From Vreelandella sp042466685 (GTDB lineage Bacteria; Pseudomonadota; Gammaproteobacteria; Pseudomonadales; Halomonadaceae): 64,000 nucleotides of DNA. Shown one piece after another: positions 9,455-18,563 of the stretch. Location of the stretch: assembly GCF_042466685.1 (NCBI RefSeq), contig NZ_CP170448.1, positions 3,968,001-4,032,000 of the forward strand, given 5' to 3'. How positions within the stretch are numbered: position 1 is the stretch's first letter; the number at the start of each line of letters is the position of its first letter. The notes below the pieces were generated by a model that saw only the letters and a list, made by a program, of their open reading frames with translations, was not told where the DNA came from and did no database searches. The translations under genes were made by a program, and so were the position numbers.

Positions 9455-9499
9455 CATACAAAAGTATATGTTGAACAATTACTCTTAATGTTCAACATT
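9455..9499 (+). promoter_or_regulatory. Composite operator/promoter of the first TRAP operon
   Basis: The 23 bp at 9455-9477 recur exactly at 32502-32524, before another TRAP binding-protein gene. Inside is ATAC-AAAA-GTAT (9456-9467), then TGTT-G-AACA (9469-9477) and AATGTT-C-AACATT (9487-9499). The centres of the last two palindromes are 20 bp apart, two helical turns, which suits two dimers on one DNA face. TTGAAC (9471-9476) could also serve as a -35 element. The regulator is not identified; candidates are the FadR-type protein at 28849 and the LysR protein at 8401. Confidence 0.65.
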
Positions 9500-9619
9500 A
9501 CCTTCCCGCATGGTTAATTGCTCCGTTGCATCACCATGTTCACTGCGATGTTCATAACAACGTCCTCCACACCGCTTTTCACAACGTTTTTCACAACAAT
9601 AACCTTGAGGAATAGTGCC

Positions 9620-10639
9620 ATGCTCAAATCCAAGTACAGCTTTCTACTCACTGGCTCAGCACTGCTGCTAGGCCTTTCAACGGCCCAGGCGGCCGAGTAT
9701 GAATGGAAATTTCAGGCTTCAGAAACCTCGGGCGAACCCAGCTTTAAGATCAAGCAGGAGTGGGCCGAGCGAATCACGGCGATGACCGATGGTCGCGTCG
9801 AGATCGAGGTAATGCCGATTAACTCCGTGGTGGGCCCGACCGAAACGTTGACCGCCGTGAGCTCCGGGATTCTGCAGGGTCATATGACCGACCCTAGCTA
9901 CTTCTCTGGCCAGGATCCCGCTTTTGGCATGCTCGGCAACCTTGTCGGCGCTTGGCAGAACCCCTACGACTTCCTGGAGTACATGAAGTACGGCGGCGGT
10001 GAAGAGCTCTACAACGAACTGGTCGAGCCCTACGGCGCGCATTTGATCAGCGCAGCTACCTTCCCGCTGGAGTCGGTGCCTTCTACGGTGCCCATCGAAT
10101 CCATCGCCGATTTTGAAGGGCTAAAGATTCGCGCCCCCCAAGGCATGGTCTACAACATCTTCGAGCGCATTGGTGCCACGCCAGTTAACCTGCCAGGCTC
10201 TGAGGTGTATACCGGGCTGGAAAAAGGCGTGATCGACGCTGCGGACTCCACGGTACTCTCGAATAACGACGCCATGGGCCTGCACGCTTTCGCCCCCTAC
10301 CCGCTCTACCCTGGCTTTCACTCCATGCCCATGATCGCCGTATCGATCAATAAAGACATCTGGGATGGCCTGCCCGAGGAGCTACAGACAACCCTAAATA
10401 CCGCCTTTGACGGCATGGCCTACGACCTAATTGCCCGCCTCAAGGAGCAGGATATCGAGACCCTGCAACGGCTTCAGGATGACCCCGACGTGCACCCCTT
10501 CGACCTGCCTGCAGAGGAGCGCCGTAAGTTCCGCGCCGCGGCTGAGCAAGAGTGGCAAGAGTGGGCCGGAAGAAATGAGATGACCCAGAAGATTTATGAC
10601 TCGGCGACCGCCTTTTTGCGCTCGCGCAATCTGCTTTAA
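9620..10639 (+). CDS. dctP: TRAP transporter solute-binding protein (DctP family)
   Basis: 339 residues from the ATG at 9620, which has GAGGA about 9 nt upstream and begins a clean signal peptide ending at TAQAAEYEW; an upstream in-frame ATG at 9518 would spoil it. The mature part is a DctP/TakP-like binding protein, with GLKIRAPQG carrying the arginine that grips the substrate carboxylate in this family. Together with the small and large permeases that follow it makes a sodium-coupled importer for an organic acid. Since the operon continues with pentonate-pathway enzymes, an aldonate or keto-deoxy acid is the likely substrate (inference). Confidence 0.85.
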   Translation: MLKSKYSFLLTGSALLLGLSTAQAAEYEWKFQASETSGEPSFKIKQEWAERITAMTDGRVEIEVMPINSVVGPTETLTAVSSGILQGHMTDPSYFSGQDPAFGMLGNLVGAWQNPYDFLEYMKYGGGEELYNELVEPYGAHLISAATFPLESVPSTVPIESIADFEGLKIRAPQGMVYNIFERIGATPVNLPGSEVYTGLEKGVIDAADSTVLSNNDAMGLHAFAPYPLYPGFHSMPMIAVSINKDIWDGLPEELQTTLNTAFDGMAYDLIARLKEQDIETLQRLQDDPDVHPFDLPAEERRKFRAAAEQEWQEWAGRNEMTQKIYDSATAFLRSRNLL

Positions 10640-10675
10640 CTTTTTGCTCTCAACTAGGCCTTATTAACCTAACCA

Positions 10676-10707
10676 GCGCATCGCTCGGGAGCCCCCGAGC
10701 GATGCGC
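10676..10707 (+). other. 14-bp perfect hairpin between dctP and dctQ
   Basis: GCGCATCGCTCGGG pairs perfectly with CCCGAGCGATGCGC around a 4-nt loop. It lies between the binding-protein stop and the small-permease start, with no U-run after it. Probably limits read-through or protects the upstream mRNA, giving more binding protein than permease. Confidence 0.65.
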
Positions 10708-10720
10708 GTAGAGTCGCGCC

Positions 10721-11326
10721 ATGTCTCAAAAAACACCTGACAATCAATACCGCTCTCCTCCTACCCACGACCTTCCCGAGATTCTCGAAACGGTTGAGGA
10801 GATAGCCCCTGAACGCAATGCCTTAGACCGCTTGATTGCACGGGGTGGTCGTGCCGTTTCCTGGCTGGTGCTGGTGGCAATGGGGATCAGCGTCGTCGAG
10901 GTCTTTATGCGCTACGGTTTCAACAACCCCACCTCCTGGGTACACGAAACCGTAGTGTTTCTGATCGCGGTTATCTTTGTGCTGGGCGGCCCAGCGGCCA
11001 TGGCGCGCAATAGCCATATCCGCGTCAAGGTGCTCTACGACAGTGCCGGGCCCAGGCTGAAGTGCTGGATGGATCGTTTCAACGACCTGCTTACTCTGAT
11101 TTTCTGCCTGACGATGAGCTATGCCGCTTTTCATATGTTCTGGGGAGCGTCGCATAACCCGCTCGGCGAGTGGTCGCTGGAGCGCTCCGGCACCTCCTGG
11201 AACCCGCCCTTTCCCGCTATGGTCAAGGGCATGATTCTGTTCGCCCTGGTGTTGATGACCCTGCAAGCCTCATTGCATCTGTGGCAGTCGCTCAAGGCGA
11301 AGCCCCGCACCGAGGAGGCGCGCTGA
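10721..11326 (+). CDS. dctQ: TRAP transporter small permease (DctQ family)
   Basis: 201 residues with an acidic cytoplasmic N-terminus of about 45 residues and four hydrophobic segments, the DctQ pattern. SWLVLVAMGISVVEVFMRY and NPTSWVHETVVFL match conserved DctQ regions. The stop overlaps the start of the large permease (TGATG), indicating translational coupling. No good Shine-Dalgarno precedes the ATG; the intercistronic hairpin sits just upstream. Confidence 0.82.
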   Translation: MSQKTPDNQYRSPPTHDLPEILETVEEIAPERNALDRLIARGGRAVSWLVLVAMGISVVEVFMRYGFNNPTSWVHETVVFLIAVIFVLGGPAAMARNSHIRVKVLYDSAGPRLKCWMDRFNDLLTLIFCLTMSYAAFHMFWGASHNPLGEWSLERSGTSWNPPFPAMVKGMILFALVLMTLQASLHLWQSLKAKPRTEEAR

Positions 11327-12627
11327 TGGATATTTCAACCGCTACGATCCTCATGGTAGGGGCAATTTTCGCGCTGCTGGTCACCGGTCTGCCGCTGGCG
11401 TTTATCACCGGTTTGGTGGCCATGGCCTTCACCTTCGGCTGGTTCGGCGAGGCGGCACTGCCACTGGTCACCAGCCGTGTCTACGGGTTTATCACCGAGT
11501 ATTCGCTGGTGGCAGTGCCCATGTTCGTATTGATGGCGTCACTGCTGGATCGCTCCGGCATCGCCAAGGATCTGTTCAACGCCATGCGCGTTTTTGCTGG
11601 CCGCCTGCCGGGTGGCGTGGCGGTGCAGACCATCGTAGTGGCGTTTTTCCTGGCCGCCCTTTCGGGCATTATCGGCGGGGAGATCGTGCTACTGGGGATT
11701 CTGGCGCTGCCGCAAATGCTCCGCCTGGGCTACGACAAGCGCCTCTCCATTGGCGTGGTATGCGCTGGGGGCGCCCTGGGCACCATGATGCCGCCGTCCA
11801 TCGTGTTGATTATCTATGGCCTGATCGCCAGTGTATCGATTGCCGACCTGTTCGCTGCTGCCGTTACCCCAGCCATCATCCTGATGGGCTCCTATATCGC
11901 CTACGTGCTGGTGCGCTGCCTGAAGAATCCCGCGCTGGGCCCGCCGCTGGATAAAGACACTCAGGACAATCCTTTTGCCAGTAAGCTGGACGCCGTTAAA
12001 GCCATTCTGCTACCAGGGCTAATTGCCTTTCTCGTGCTGGGCACGATCTACGGCGGCATCGCTTCGGTCACCGAGGCCGCAGCCATGGGCGTCTTCGGCG
12101 TACTGCTCGCCACCATTGTGCGTGGCGAGTTCACCCCCAGCATGCTGCACCATAGCTTGGGTCAGACCATGAACACCTGTGGCATGATCATCTGGATCGG
12201 CATCGGTGCCGCCGCCCTAGTAGGCGTCTACAACCTGATGGGGGGCAACCGCTTTGTGTCGAGTTTGATTCTCGGGCTCGACGTCGCGCCGATTGTAATT
12301 ATCCTGGTAATGATGGCGATTATGCTGGTATTGGGGCTATTTCTCGACTGGATCGGGATCGCCATGCTGGCCCTGCCGATCTTTCTGCCCATCGTTATTC
12401 AACTCGGTTTCGACCCCATCTGGTTTGGCATCCTGTTCGCCGTGAATATGCAGGTGTCGTTCCTGTCACCGCCCTTCGGGCCCGCCGCCTTCTACCTTAA
12501 AAGCGTGGCACCGCCGGATATCAGCCTGAAGGATATCTACCTCTCTGTACTACCCTTTATGGCCATTCAGCTGTGCATACTCGCGGCGCTATTGATCTGG
12601 CCGCAACTGGCCATTTGGCCACTCTGA
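11326..12627 (+). CDS. dctM: TRAP transporter large permease (DctM family)
   Basis: 433 residues from the ATG at 11326, which overlaps the dctQ stop and has GAGGAGG just upstream; a longer in-frame start inside dctQ is rejected. About twelve membrane segments, including the conserved GIIGGEIVLLGILALPQML, GGALGTMMPPSIVLIIYG and SFLSPPFGPAAFYLK regions. Catalytic membrane component of the importer with 9620 and 10721. Confidence 0.88.
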   Translation: MDISTATILMVGAIFALLVTGLPLAFITGLVAMAFTFGWFGEAALPLVTSRVYGFITEYSLVAVPMFVLMASLLDRSGIAKDLFNAMRVFAGRLPGGVAVQTIVVAFFLAALSGIIGGEIVLLGILALPQMLRLGYDKRLSIGVVCAGGALGTMMPPSIVLIIYGLIASVSIADLFAAAVTPAIILMGSYIAYVLVRCLKNPALGPPLDKDTQDNPFASKLDAVKAILLPGLIAFLVLGTIYGGIASVTEAAAMGVFGVLLATIVRGEFTPSMLHHSLGQTMNTCGMIIWIGIGAAALVGVYNLMGGNRFVSSLILGLDVAPIVIILVMMAIMLVLGLFLDWIGIAMLALPIFLPIVIQLGFDPIWFGILFAVNMQVSFLSPPFGPAAFYLKSVAPPDISLKDIYLSVLPFMAIQLCILAALLIWPQLAIWPL

Positions 12628-12661
12628 TAACGTCTAAACTGGGCTTCATAAGGAGATCACC

Positions 12662-13648
12662 ATGCGCCTGATTCAATGTGACCACGACGGCCAGGTTCGC
12701 GCCGCGCTGGTCGAGAGCGAAGAGCAGGTCAGACTGCTCGACGGCGACACCTACACCCTGGCCAGCCGGGCGATTAGCGCCGGTAAGCCGCTCAGCGAGA
12801 TAGTGACGGAAGCGCTAACCGACACCCGCCTTGATTACCAAGCGCTGGTCGACGCCAAGCGCCTGCTGCCACCGCTGACGCATAGCGACCCGGCCCACTG
12901 CCTGGTGACCGGCACTGGCCTCACTCACCTGGGCAGTGCCGATACCCGCTCGGCGATGCACGCCAAAGCGCAAGCGGCTGAAGAGGATATGACCGACTCC
13001 ATGCGCATGTTCAAGCTGGGCGTGGAGGGCGGCAAACCCGACGCAGGCCGGCCAGGCGCTCAGCCGGAGTGGTTCTACAAGGGCGATGGCCAGTGCGTAG
13101 TGGCACCGGAAGCCGAGATCCCCTCCCCCGCCTTTGCTGAAGATGCAGGCGAGGAGCCTGAGCTGGCAGGGCTTTATGTGATTGGCAACGATGGCCAACC
13201 CTGGCGCGTCGGCTATGCTTTGGGTAACGAGTTCTCTGACCACGTCACCGAGCGCTTCAACTACCTCTGGCTAGCTCACTCAAAGCTACGCGCCTGCAGC
13301 TTTGGGCCCGAGCTATTGATTGGCGAGCTGCCCGCGCACTTGGAGGGCACCAGCCGTATCCAGCGCAGTGGCGAAGCGGTTTGGGAGAAGCCCTTTCTCA
13401 CCGGCGAGGCCAATATGGCCCACAGCCTAGCTAACCTGGAGTATCACCACTTCAAATACCCAGGCTTCCGTCGCCCCGGCGATGTGCATGTGCACTTTTT
13501 CGGCACCGCAACGCTGAGCTTCGCCGACGGCATTAAGGTGCGCGAAGGCGATCGTTTTGAGATCCAGATCAGCGAGTTTGGTCGCGCCCTGCGCAACCCG
13601 CTCCGGGTGGAAGCAGACGCACCGGCCATCAGCGTGAAACCGCTTTAA
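12662..13648 (+). CDS. araD1: AraD1/GguC family 2-keto-3-deoxy-L-arabinonate dehydratase
   Basis: 328 residues of the GguC/AraD1 branch of the fumarylacetoacetate hydrolase superfamily. The C-terminal half has the FAH-like core (YVIGNDGQPWRVGYALGNEF, then RPGDVHVHFFGTATLSF). In bacteria with non-phosphorylative arabinose pathways this protein is placed at the conversion of 2-keto-3-deoxy-L-arabinonate to 2-oxoglutarate semialdehyde. Its position directly before the semialdehyde dehydrogenase gene supports this. Strong ribosome site (AAGGAGATCACC-ATG). It is unrelated to the DHDPS-type enzyme of Azospirillum. Confidence 0.78.
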   Translation: MRLIQCDHDGQVRAALVESEEQVRLLDGDTYTLASRAISAGKPLSEIVTEALTDTRLDYQALVDAKRLLPPLTHSDPAHCLVTGTGLTHLGSADTRSAMHAKAQAAEEDMTDSMRMFKLGVEGGKPDAGRPGAQPEWFYKGDGQCVVAPEAEIPSPAFAEDAGEEPELAGLYVIGNDGQPWRVGYALGNEFSDHVTERFNYLWLAHSKLRACSFGPELLIGELPAHLEGTSRIQRSGEAVWEKPFLTGEANMAHSLANLEYHHFKYPGFRRPGDVHVHFFGTATLSFADGIKVREGDRFEIQISEFGRALRNPLRVEADAPAISVKPL

Positions 13649-13679
13649 CACCTGAATTTTTACACCAACAGGAGGTTGT

Positions 13680-15254
13680 ATGACTCTGGAAGGCAAACTA
13701 CTCATCGGCCAGCAGGCCATCAGCGGCCAACAGGCCAACATTAATGCAGTGAATCCCGCCACCGGCGAAACACTTGCACCCGCCTACCCTGGCGGCAGCA
13801 AGGCCGAGGTCGAGCAAGCCTGTGAACTTGCCGAAGCGGCGTACGCCACTTACCGCGAAACGTCGCTTGAAGAGCGCGCTGTATTCCTCGAAACCATCGC
13901 CGCCGAGATCGAAGGGATCGGTGATGAGTTGATTGAGCGCGCCATGGCCGAAACCGGCCTACCGCGCCCGCGCTTAGAGGGCGAACGCGGCCGCACCTGC
14001 GGTCAGCTACGCTTGTTCGCCAACGTGGTAAGGGCCGGCGAGTGGCTCGATGTGCGTATCGATCCCGCCCTGCCTGATCGTGAACCCCTGCCCCGCGCCG
14101 ATCTGCGCCAGCGGCATATTGCCCTGGGCCCGGTGGCCGTGTTTGGCGCCAGCAACTTCCCACTCGCCTTCAGCGTGGCCGGTGGTGATACCGCATCGGC
14201 ACTGGCCGCAGGCTGCCCGGTGGTCGTTAAGGGCCACTCCGCCCACCCCGGCACCTCCGAGTTAGTAGGCCGTGCTATTCAACGCGCCGTTGCCAAGTGC
14301 GAGCTGCCTGAGGGTGTTTTCTCACTACTGTTTGGCTCGGGCCGCGAAATCGGGCAGGCGCTGGTGGCTGACCCGCGTATTCAAGCAGTGGGTTTCACCG
14401 GTTCACGCAGCGGCGGCACCGCCCTCATGGCAACTGCCCAAGCGCGGCCGCAGCCGATCCCGGTCTATGCCGAGATGAGTTCCATCAACCCGGTGTTCCT
14501 GCTGTCGGAAGCGCTCAAAACTCGTGGCAAAGCCATCGCTGAAGGCTTTGTTGGCTCACTCAACATGGGTGCTGGGCAGTTCTGCACCAACCCCGGGCTG
14601 GTGATTGCGGTTCAGGGCCCAGAGCTGGATGCCTTTGTTGAAGCGGCCGGAGAAGCGGTTAAAGGCAGCGCAGCCCAGACCATGCTGACACCGGGCATTC
14701 ACGACGCTTACCAGCAGGGTGTTGACCGACTCGCCCACCACGCCAACGTCACCGAAGTGGCTCGTGGCCAAGCCGGTGAAACGGCTAACCCTTGCCAAGC
14801 AGGACTGTTCGTTACCCAGGCCGAGGCGTTCCTCAACGAGCCCGCCCTCCAAGAAGAAGTGTTTGGTTCGACGTCGCTGGTCATCGCCTGTACTGACGCC
14901 CAGGAAGTGGCGAAGGTGGCTGCCCAGCTCGAAGGTCAGCTCACCATTACGCTACAGATGGATGACGGCGATTTGGCGACCGCCAAGCAGCTGCTGCCCA
15001 CCCTGGAGCGCAAAGCGGGGCGCATTCTGGCCAACGGCTGGCCAACCGGGGTGGAAGTGTGCCACGCCATGGTGCACGGCGGCCCTTACCCTGCAACGTC
15101 GGACTCCCGCACGACCTCGGTGGGCAGTGCGGCGATTTTCCGCTTCCTGCGCCCGGTGTGCTACCAGGCGCTGCCGGAAGGGTTACTGCCCGAGGCGATC
15201 CGCGACGGTAACCCCTATGGGGTATCACGCCTGGTCGATGGCAAGCGTGAATAA
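13680..15254 (+). CDS. 2-oxoglutarate semialdehyde (2,5-dioxovalerate) dehydrogenase
   Basis: 524 residues, the longer aldehyde dehydrogenase subfamily that oxidises 2-oxoglutarate semialdehyde to 2-oxoglutarate with NAD(P)+. The catalytic cysteine lies in GAGQFCTNPGLV and the general-base glutamate in PVYAEMSSINP. Last gene of the TRAP-AraD1 operon (CAGGAGG before the ATG), followed by a rho-independent terminator. Both the arabinose and the xylose routes encoded in the window end at this enzyme. A degraded partial relative lies at 21980-22060. Confidence 0.85.
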   Translation: MTLEGKLLIGQQAISGQQANINAVNPATGETLAPAYPGGSKAEVEQACELAEAAYATYRETSLEERAVFLETIAAEIEGIGDELIERAMAETGLPRPRLEGERGRTCGQLRLFANVVRAGEWLDVRIDPALPDREPLPRADLRQRHIALGPVAVFGASNFPLAFSVAGGDTASALAAGCPVVVKGHSAHPGTSELVGRAIQRAVAKCELPEGVFSLLFGSGREIGQALVADPRIQAVGFTGSRSGGTALMATAQARPQPIPVYAEMSSINPVFLLSEALKTRGKAIAEGFVGSLNMGAGQFCTNPGLVIAVQGPELDAFVEAAGEAVKGSAAQTMLTPGIHDAYQQGVDRLAHHANVTEVARGQAGETANPCQAGLFVTQAEAFLNEPALQEEVFGSTSLVIACTDAQEVAKVAAQLEGQLTITLQMDDGDLATAKQLLPTLERKAGRILANGWPTGVEVCHAMVHGGPYPATSDSRTTSVGSAAIFRFLRPVCYQALPEGLLPEAIRDGNPYGVSRLVDGKRE

Positions 15255-15318
15255 ACATCGTTTTGAAGGTCATGCCGCCAGCTTTGAGATAGTGCTGACA
15301 CCGAACCCTTAGTAATTC

Positions 15319-15356
15319 AAACGCAGCGAGGATCCCATACTTCGTTGCGTTTTTTT
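15319..15356 (+). terminator. Rho-independent terminator after the semialdehyde dehydrogenase
   Basis: AAACGCAGCGA and TCGTTGCGTTT form an 11-position stem (one G-U pair) with a 12-nt loop, running into a T tract (15350-15356). It ends the plus-strand operon. Confidence 0.8.
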
Positions 15357-15480
15357 GTACCTAGCTGATATGCCGCTAAGCCACTGCTCCCTTGCTTGGC
15401 GACTTGCATCCTACTTGTTCGAACAGTTCGATGGGGTATTCAGTCCACAGTCCTGACACTTGAATGCCCCTCAAAGCTCA

Positions 15481-16986
15481 TTACGCCGAAGAGTGCTGAG
15501 ACTTTGTCTGCAGGTAACGATACGCTTTGATCAGAAGCGGTGAACACCACAGGAGTATCACGGCGATACCCAGGCCTGCACTGATCGGACGTGCAAAGAA
15601 GCTCGTCAGATCTCCCCCTGTACGCAGCATTGCGCTCATAAAGTTGTTCTCGACCACGGATCCTAGCACCAGCCCCAGTATGGCCGGCGCCATGGGGAAG
15701 TCATTGACTGCCAGAACATAGGCTACTAGTCCTACAATCAACATCAGCCAGACATCGACGATACTGTTGTTGATGGCAAAGGCGCCTACCACACAAAAAC
15801 AGAGTATAACCGGCATAAGTATTCGACTGGGCGTGAGGATAAAGAGCTTGGAAAGCCGAATCGCAATGTATCCGATAGGCAGCATCATCAGGTTGGCCAG
15901 GATGAACACGATGAACAGCGCGTAGATCAAGCCACTGCCATCCATAAAGATAGTCGGACCGGGGTTCATTCCCTTCATGTACAAAACGCCAATAACGATA
16001 GCCGTAATGGAATCACCTGGGATGCCGAACACAAGCGCAGGTACCCATGCACCGCTGATACCCGAGTTATTGGCGGAACTAGCATCCACGATGCCTTCGA
16101 TATTACCCGTACCATATTTCTCTTTTTCCTTGGATCGTCCCTTACCCACGCCGTAGGAGATCCAGGCCGCGATATCGGCTCCCGCGCCGGGCAATGCCCC
16201 AATCAGTGTACCTATCGAGCTGCCACGCACCATGTTGCGCCAGTAACGCTTCATGTGACCAGGCACGTTGTGAAACACGCTGTCCTGATCGACAACGCTG
16301 ATGGTCTTTTTCTCGGACTTGGAGCCGTAATAGCTCATCAGTTCATTGAGTGCGAACATGCCGATCATGACCGGAATGAAGTTGATGCCCGCCATTAGAT
16401 CGGGCACGCCGAAGGTGAAACGCGGCGCGCCGCTCATCATGTCCAGACCGACCGTCGATAGCAAAATGCCAAAGAGCAGCGATAGAAAAGCTTTTATTCG
16501 GGAGCCGACGGAGATGAATATTGAGCAGCTCAACCCCAGTATTGCCAGCCAGAAGTATTCAAAGGCACTGAATTGCAACGCGACTTCAGCAAGCGACTGC
16601 GCCACCACGATCAAGACGAGAGTGCCGAAAATACCGCCAAAGACAGAGCAGGCAAGGTTGATGCCCAACGCCTCGCGTGCCCTTCCCTTCTTGGCTAGTG
16701 CATACGATTCCCCGACATAGGCAGCAGAGGCAGGTGTACCGGGTATGTTCAGGTAAGTACCGGGTATATCGCCAGCAAAGATCGCCATGGCCGACGTTGT
16801 GACAATGGCGGCGATGGCGGGAATGGTGTCCATATAGAATGTCAAAGGCACCAGTAGGGCAACGGCCATCGTTGCCGTAAGCCCCGGCACGGCACCAACA
16901 AATATGCCGAAAAGCGACGCCAGCAAGATGACCAACAGGGTCTCAAAATTCAAAACCAGGCCGACTCCATTCATCAGAATATCCAT
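15481..16986 (-). CDS. tctA: Tripartite tricarboxylate transporter permease TctA
   Basis: 501 residues with about eleven to twelve membrane segments of the TctA family. Conserved features are GAVPGLTATMAVALLVPLTF near the N-terminus and GALPGAGADIAAWISYG in the middle. It is the large permease for uptake of a carboxylic acid with the TctB and TctC proteins encoded upstream in the operon. Its start overlaps the tctB end by 13 bp. Substrate unknown. Confidence 0.87.
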   Translation of the reverse strand: MDILMNGVGLVLNFETLLVILLASLFGIFVGAVPGLTATMAVALLVPLTFYMDTIPAIAAIVTTSAMAIFAGDIPGTYLNIPGTPASAAYVGESYALAKKGRAREALGINLACSVFGGIFGTLVLIVVAQSLAEVALQFSAFEYFWLAILGLSCSIFISVGSRIKAFLSLLFGILLSTVGLDMMSGAPRFTFGVPDLMAGINFIPVMIGMFALNELMSYYGSKSEKKTISVVDQDSVFHNVPGHMKRYWRNMVRGSSIGTLIGALPGAGADIAAWISYGVGKGRSKEKEKYGTGNIEGIVDASSANNSGISGAWVPALVFGIPGDSITAIVIGVLYMKGMNPGPTIFMDGSGLIYALFIVFILANLMMLPIGYIAIRLSKLFILTPSRILMPVILCFCVVGAFAINNSIVDVWLMLIVGLVAYVLAVNDFPMAPAILGLVLGSVVENNFMSAMLRTGGDLTSFFARPISAGLGIAVILLWCSPLLIKAYRYLQTKSQHSSA

Positions 16987-17471
16987 GGCAGACGTCCCTC
17001 TAGAAGAACTCCTTGCGGCAATGGAATAAGCAAGTAGTGTGAAAAAATGAAATAGATCGCTAGAGCCACTAGTAACGAGGCAACTAGCGCCACCCAGGGG
17101 ACAGTTTTTCTCATGATCATCAGGACAAACATGATGACCGCCATCGTAATCATCGCACCCAGGTAGCCGCTGGCGAAGATGTAAAAGACAATGGCGATGG
17201 GCGGTAGCAGCATTGCCAAACCGGATTTTCCTGAGGAGGGCTCTTTCAGGGTAGTGGCCTCCGTCGATGCTTGTGGAGCCAACACCCTTTTTCTATTCCA
17301 TAATGTATTTGCCGCCAGGAGCGCACCCCCGAGACAAAATCCCGCTCCAACAATTGAAGGGAAAAGCGAGGGCCCATACTGAAGGCTGGGTAGCGTCGGA
17401 AATTTCTGGGCCGTGACGATCGTTGCGATCCCGGCAATAACAAACGCTAACCCGGTAAACAAATCCCTCAT
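16974..17471 (-). CDS. tctB: Tripartite tricarboxylate transporter small subunit TctB
   Basis: 165 residues with four hydrophobic segments in the TctB pattern; a loop of charged residues separates segments two and three. The ATG at 17471 is preferred to an in-frame GTG two codons earlier because GGAG lies 5 nt before the ATG and would overlap the GTG. It overlaps tctA and follows tctC by only 9 bp. Confidence 0.78.
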   Translation of the reverse strand: MRDLFTGLAFVIAGIATIVTAQKFPTLPSLQYGPSLFPSIVGAGFCLGGALLAANTLWNRKRVLAPQASTEATTLKEPSSGKSGLAMLLPPIAIVFYIFASGYLGAMITMAVIMFVLMIMRKTVPWVALVASLLVALAIYFIFSHYLLIPLPQGVLLEGRLPWIF

Positions 17472-17480
17472 GGTCACTCC

Positions 17481-18467
17481 TTAGTTAGCCAAGCCAACTT
17501 GTTCGACGATTTCGCCTAGCACCGTATCCATCTCTTGCATCAGCTGGCCGAACTCTTCCGCGTTACGCCACACGGTTCCAAACCCTCGCTGTTCCATGAA
17601 ATCCTGGTACGTGTCACTTTGATAAGCAGCCTCGAGCGCTGACTCAAGCGTTGCGACAACCTCTGCGTCCATTCCTTGAGGACCAACGATTCCTCGCCAC
17701 GCACCGACTTGGTAGTCACTACCCACAAGTTCGTTGGTAGTAGGAATATCTGGGAAGGCTGAAAGACGCTCTGGGGCCATGACGGCAAAGCTTTTTACAC
17801 GTCCCGCCTCAATCATCGAACGAGCCTCAGGCACCGACGTAGAAACAATATCAATCCCTCCAGATGCCAACTCTGTCATCGCGGGCGCCGAGCCTTCGCT
17901 GGGGATCCAGATAACCTGATCGGCAGGAATATCCTGATCCATCAAAAAGCCCGCAAAGGCGAGATGCCAGATGCCACCCTGCCCGGTTCCCGACGCGGTG
18001 AGGCTGCCTTTAGGCTCAGTACGAATGGCTTCCATCATCGCATTAAGACTTTCAAACGCTCCGTCGGTGGCTACCTGGATGCCGGGAGAGTCGTAGTTGA
18101 TTTGCGCGATGGGGGTAAGATCTTCGTACGTCAGATCCGTCAACCCCAGCCAGTGCATGGTATTGACCTCGACGGTGGCCAAGCCGATGGTATAGCCATC
18201 AGGTGCCGCGTTGAGCATGGCGGTATGGCCCACGACACCACTACCGCCGGTGCGATTCACCACGTTGACGTTTTGCCCCAATTGCTCTTCCAAGGCCCGA
18301 GCAATGGTGCGTGCCGTTGCATCCGTTCCCCCGCCGGCAGCCCAGGGCACGATCAAGGTAAGAGGACGTTCGGGGTAATCGGCAAAAGCCGAGGTAGACA
18401 CTAACGCGATTATCGCTGTCAAAAGCGAGTAACGAAGGATTTGGAATCTGGCACTGATCTTGTTCAT
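17481..18467 (-). CDS. tctC: Tripartite tricarboxylate transporter binding protein TctC (copy 1)
   Basis: 328 residues with a signal peptide cut near SAFADYPERP. Family motifs include LIVPWAAGGGTDATAR at the mature N-terminus and GTGQGGIWHLAFAGFLM. It captures the substrate in the periplasm for TctAB. The mature part is roughly 85% identical by eye to the second TctC at 19565, although the two genes differ at many synonymous positions. Two such binding proteins flank the aldolase gene. Confidence 0.85.
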   Translation of the reverse strand: MNKISARFQILRYSLLTAIIALVSTSAFADYPERPLTLIVPWAAGGGTDATARTIARALEEQLGQNVNVVNRTGGSGVVGHTAMLNAAPDGYTIGLATVEVNTMHWLGLTDLTYEDLTPIAQINYDSPGIQVATDGAFESLNAMMEAIRTEPKGSLTASGTGQGGIWHLAFAGFLMDQDIPADQVIWIPSEGSAPAMTELASGGIDIVSTSVPEARSMIEAGRVKSFAVMAPERLSAFPDIPTTNELVGSDYQVGAWRGIVGPQGMDAEVVATLESALEAAYQSDTYQDFMEQRGFGTVWRNAEEFGQLMQEMDTVLGEIVEQVGLAN

Positions 18468-18563
18468 GATGAAAATCCTTAAATATTTACCGTCTGTTTA
18501 GTTGTTCTTGTCACACGTTTTTCATACTTACGGCATCAATATCCGCCCAGCCAAATAACAGGC

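Noticed and set aside
9518..9619. 34-residue N-terminal extension of the first DctP
   Set aside because: The segment is Thr/Phe-rich and lies directly behind the operator; the ATG at 9620 has a Shine-Dalgarno and a clean signal peptide.
11170..11325. Longer N-terminus for the first DctM
   Set aside because: It would lie inside dctQ; the ATG at 11326 overlaps the dctQ stop, has GAGGAGG upstream and starts the protein as in homologues.
14719..15312. 197-codon open frame in another phase
   Set aside because: It overlaps the C-terminal half of the semialdehyde dehydrogenase, which has clear catalytic motifs; composition is Arg/Ser/Pro-rich, typical of an out-of-frame reading.
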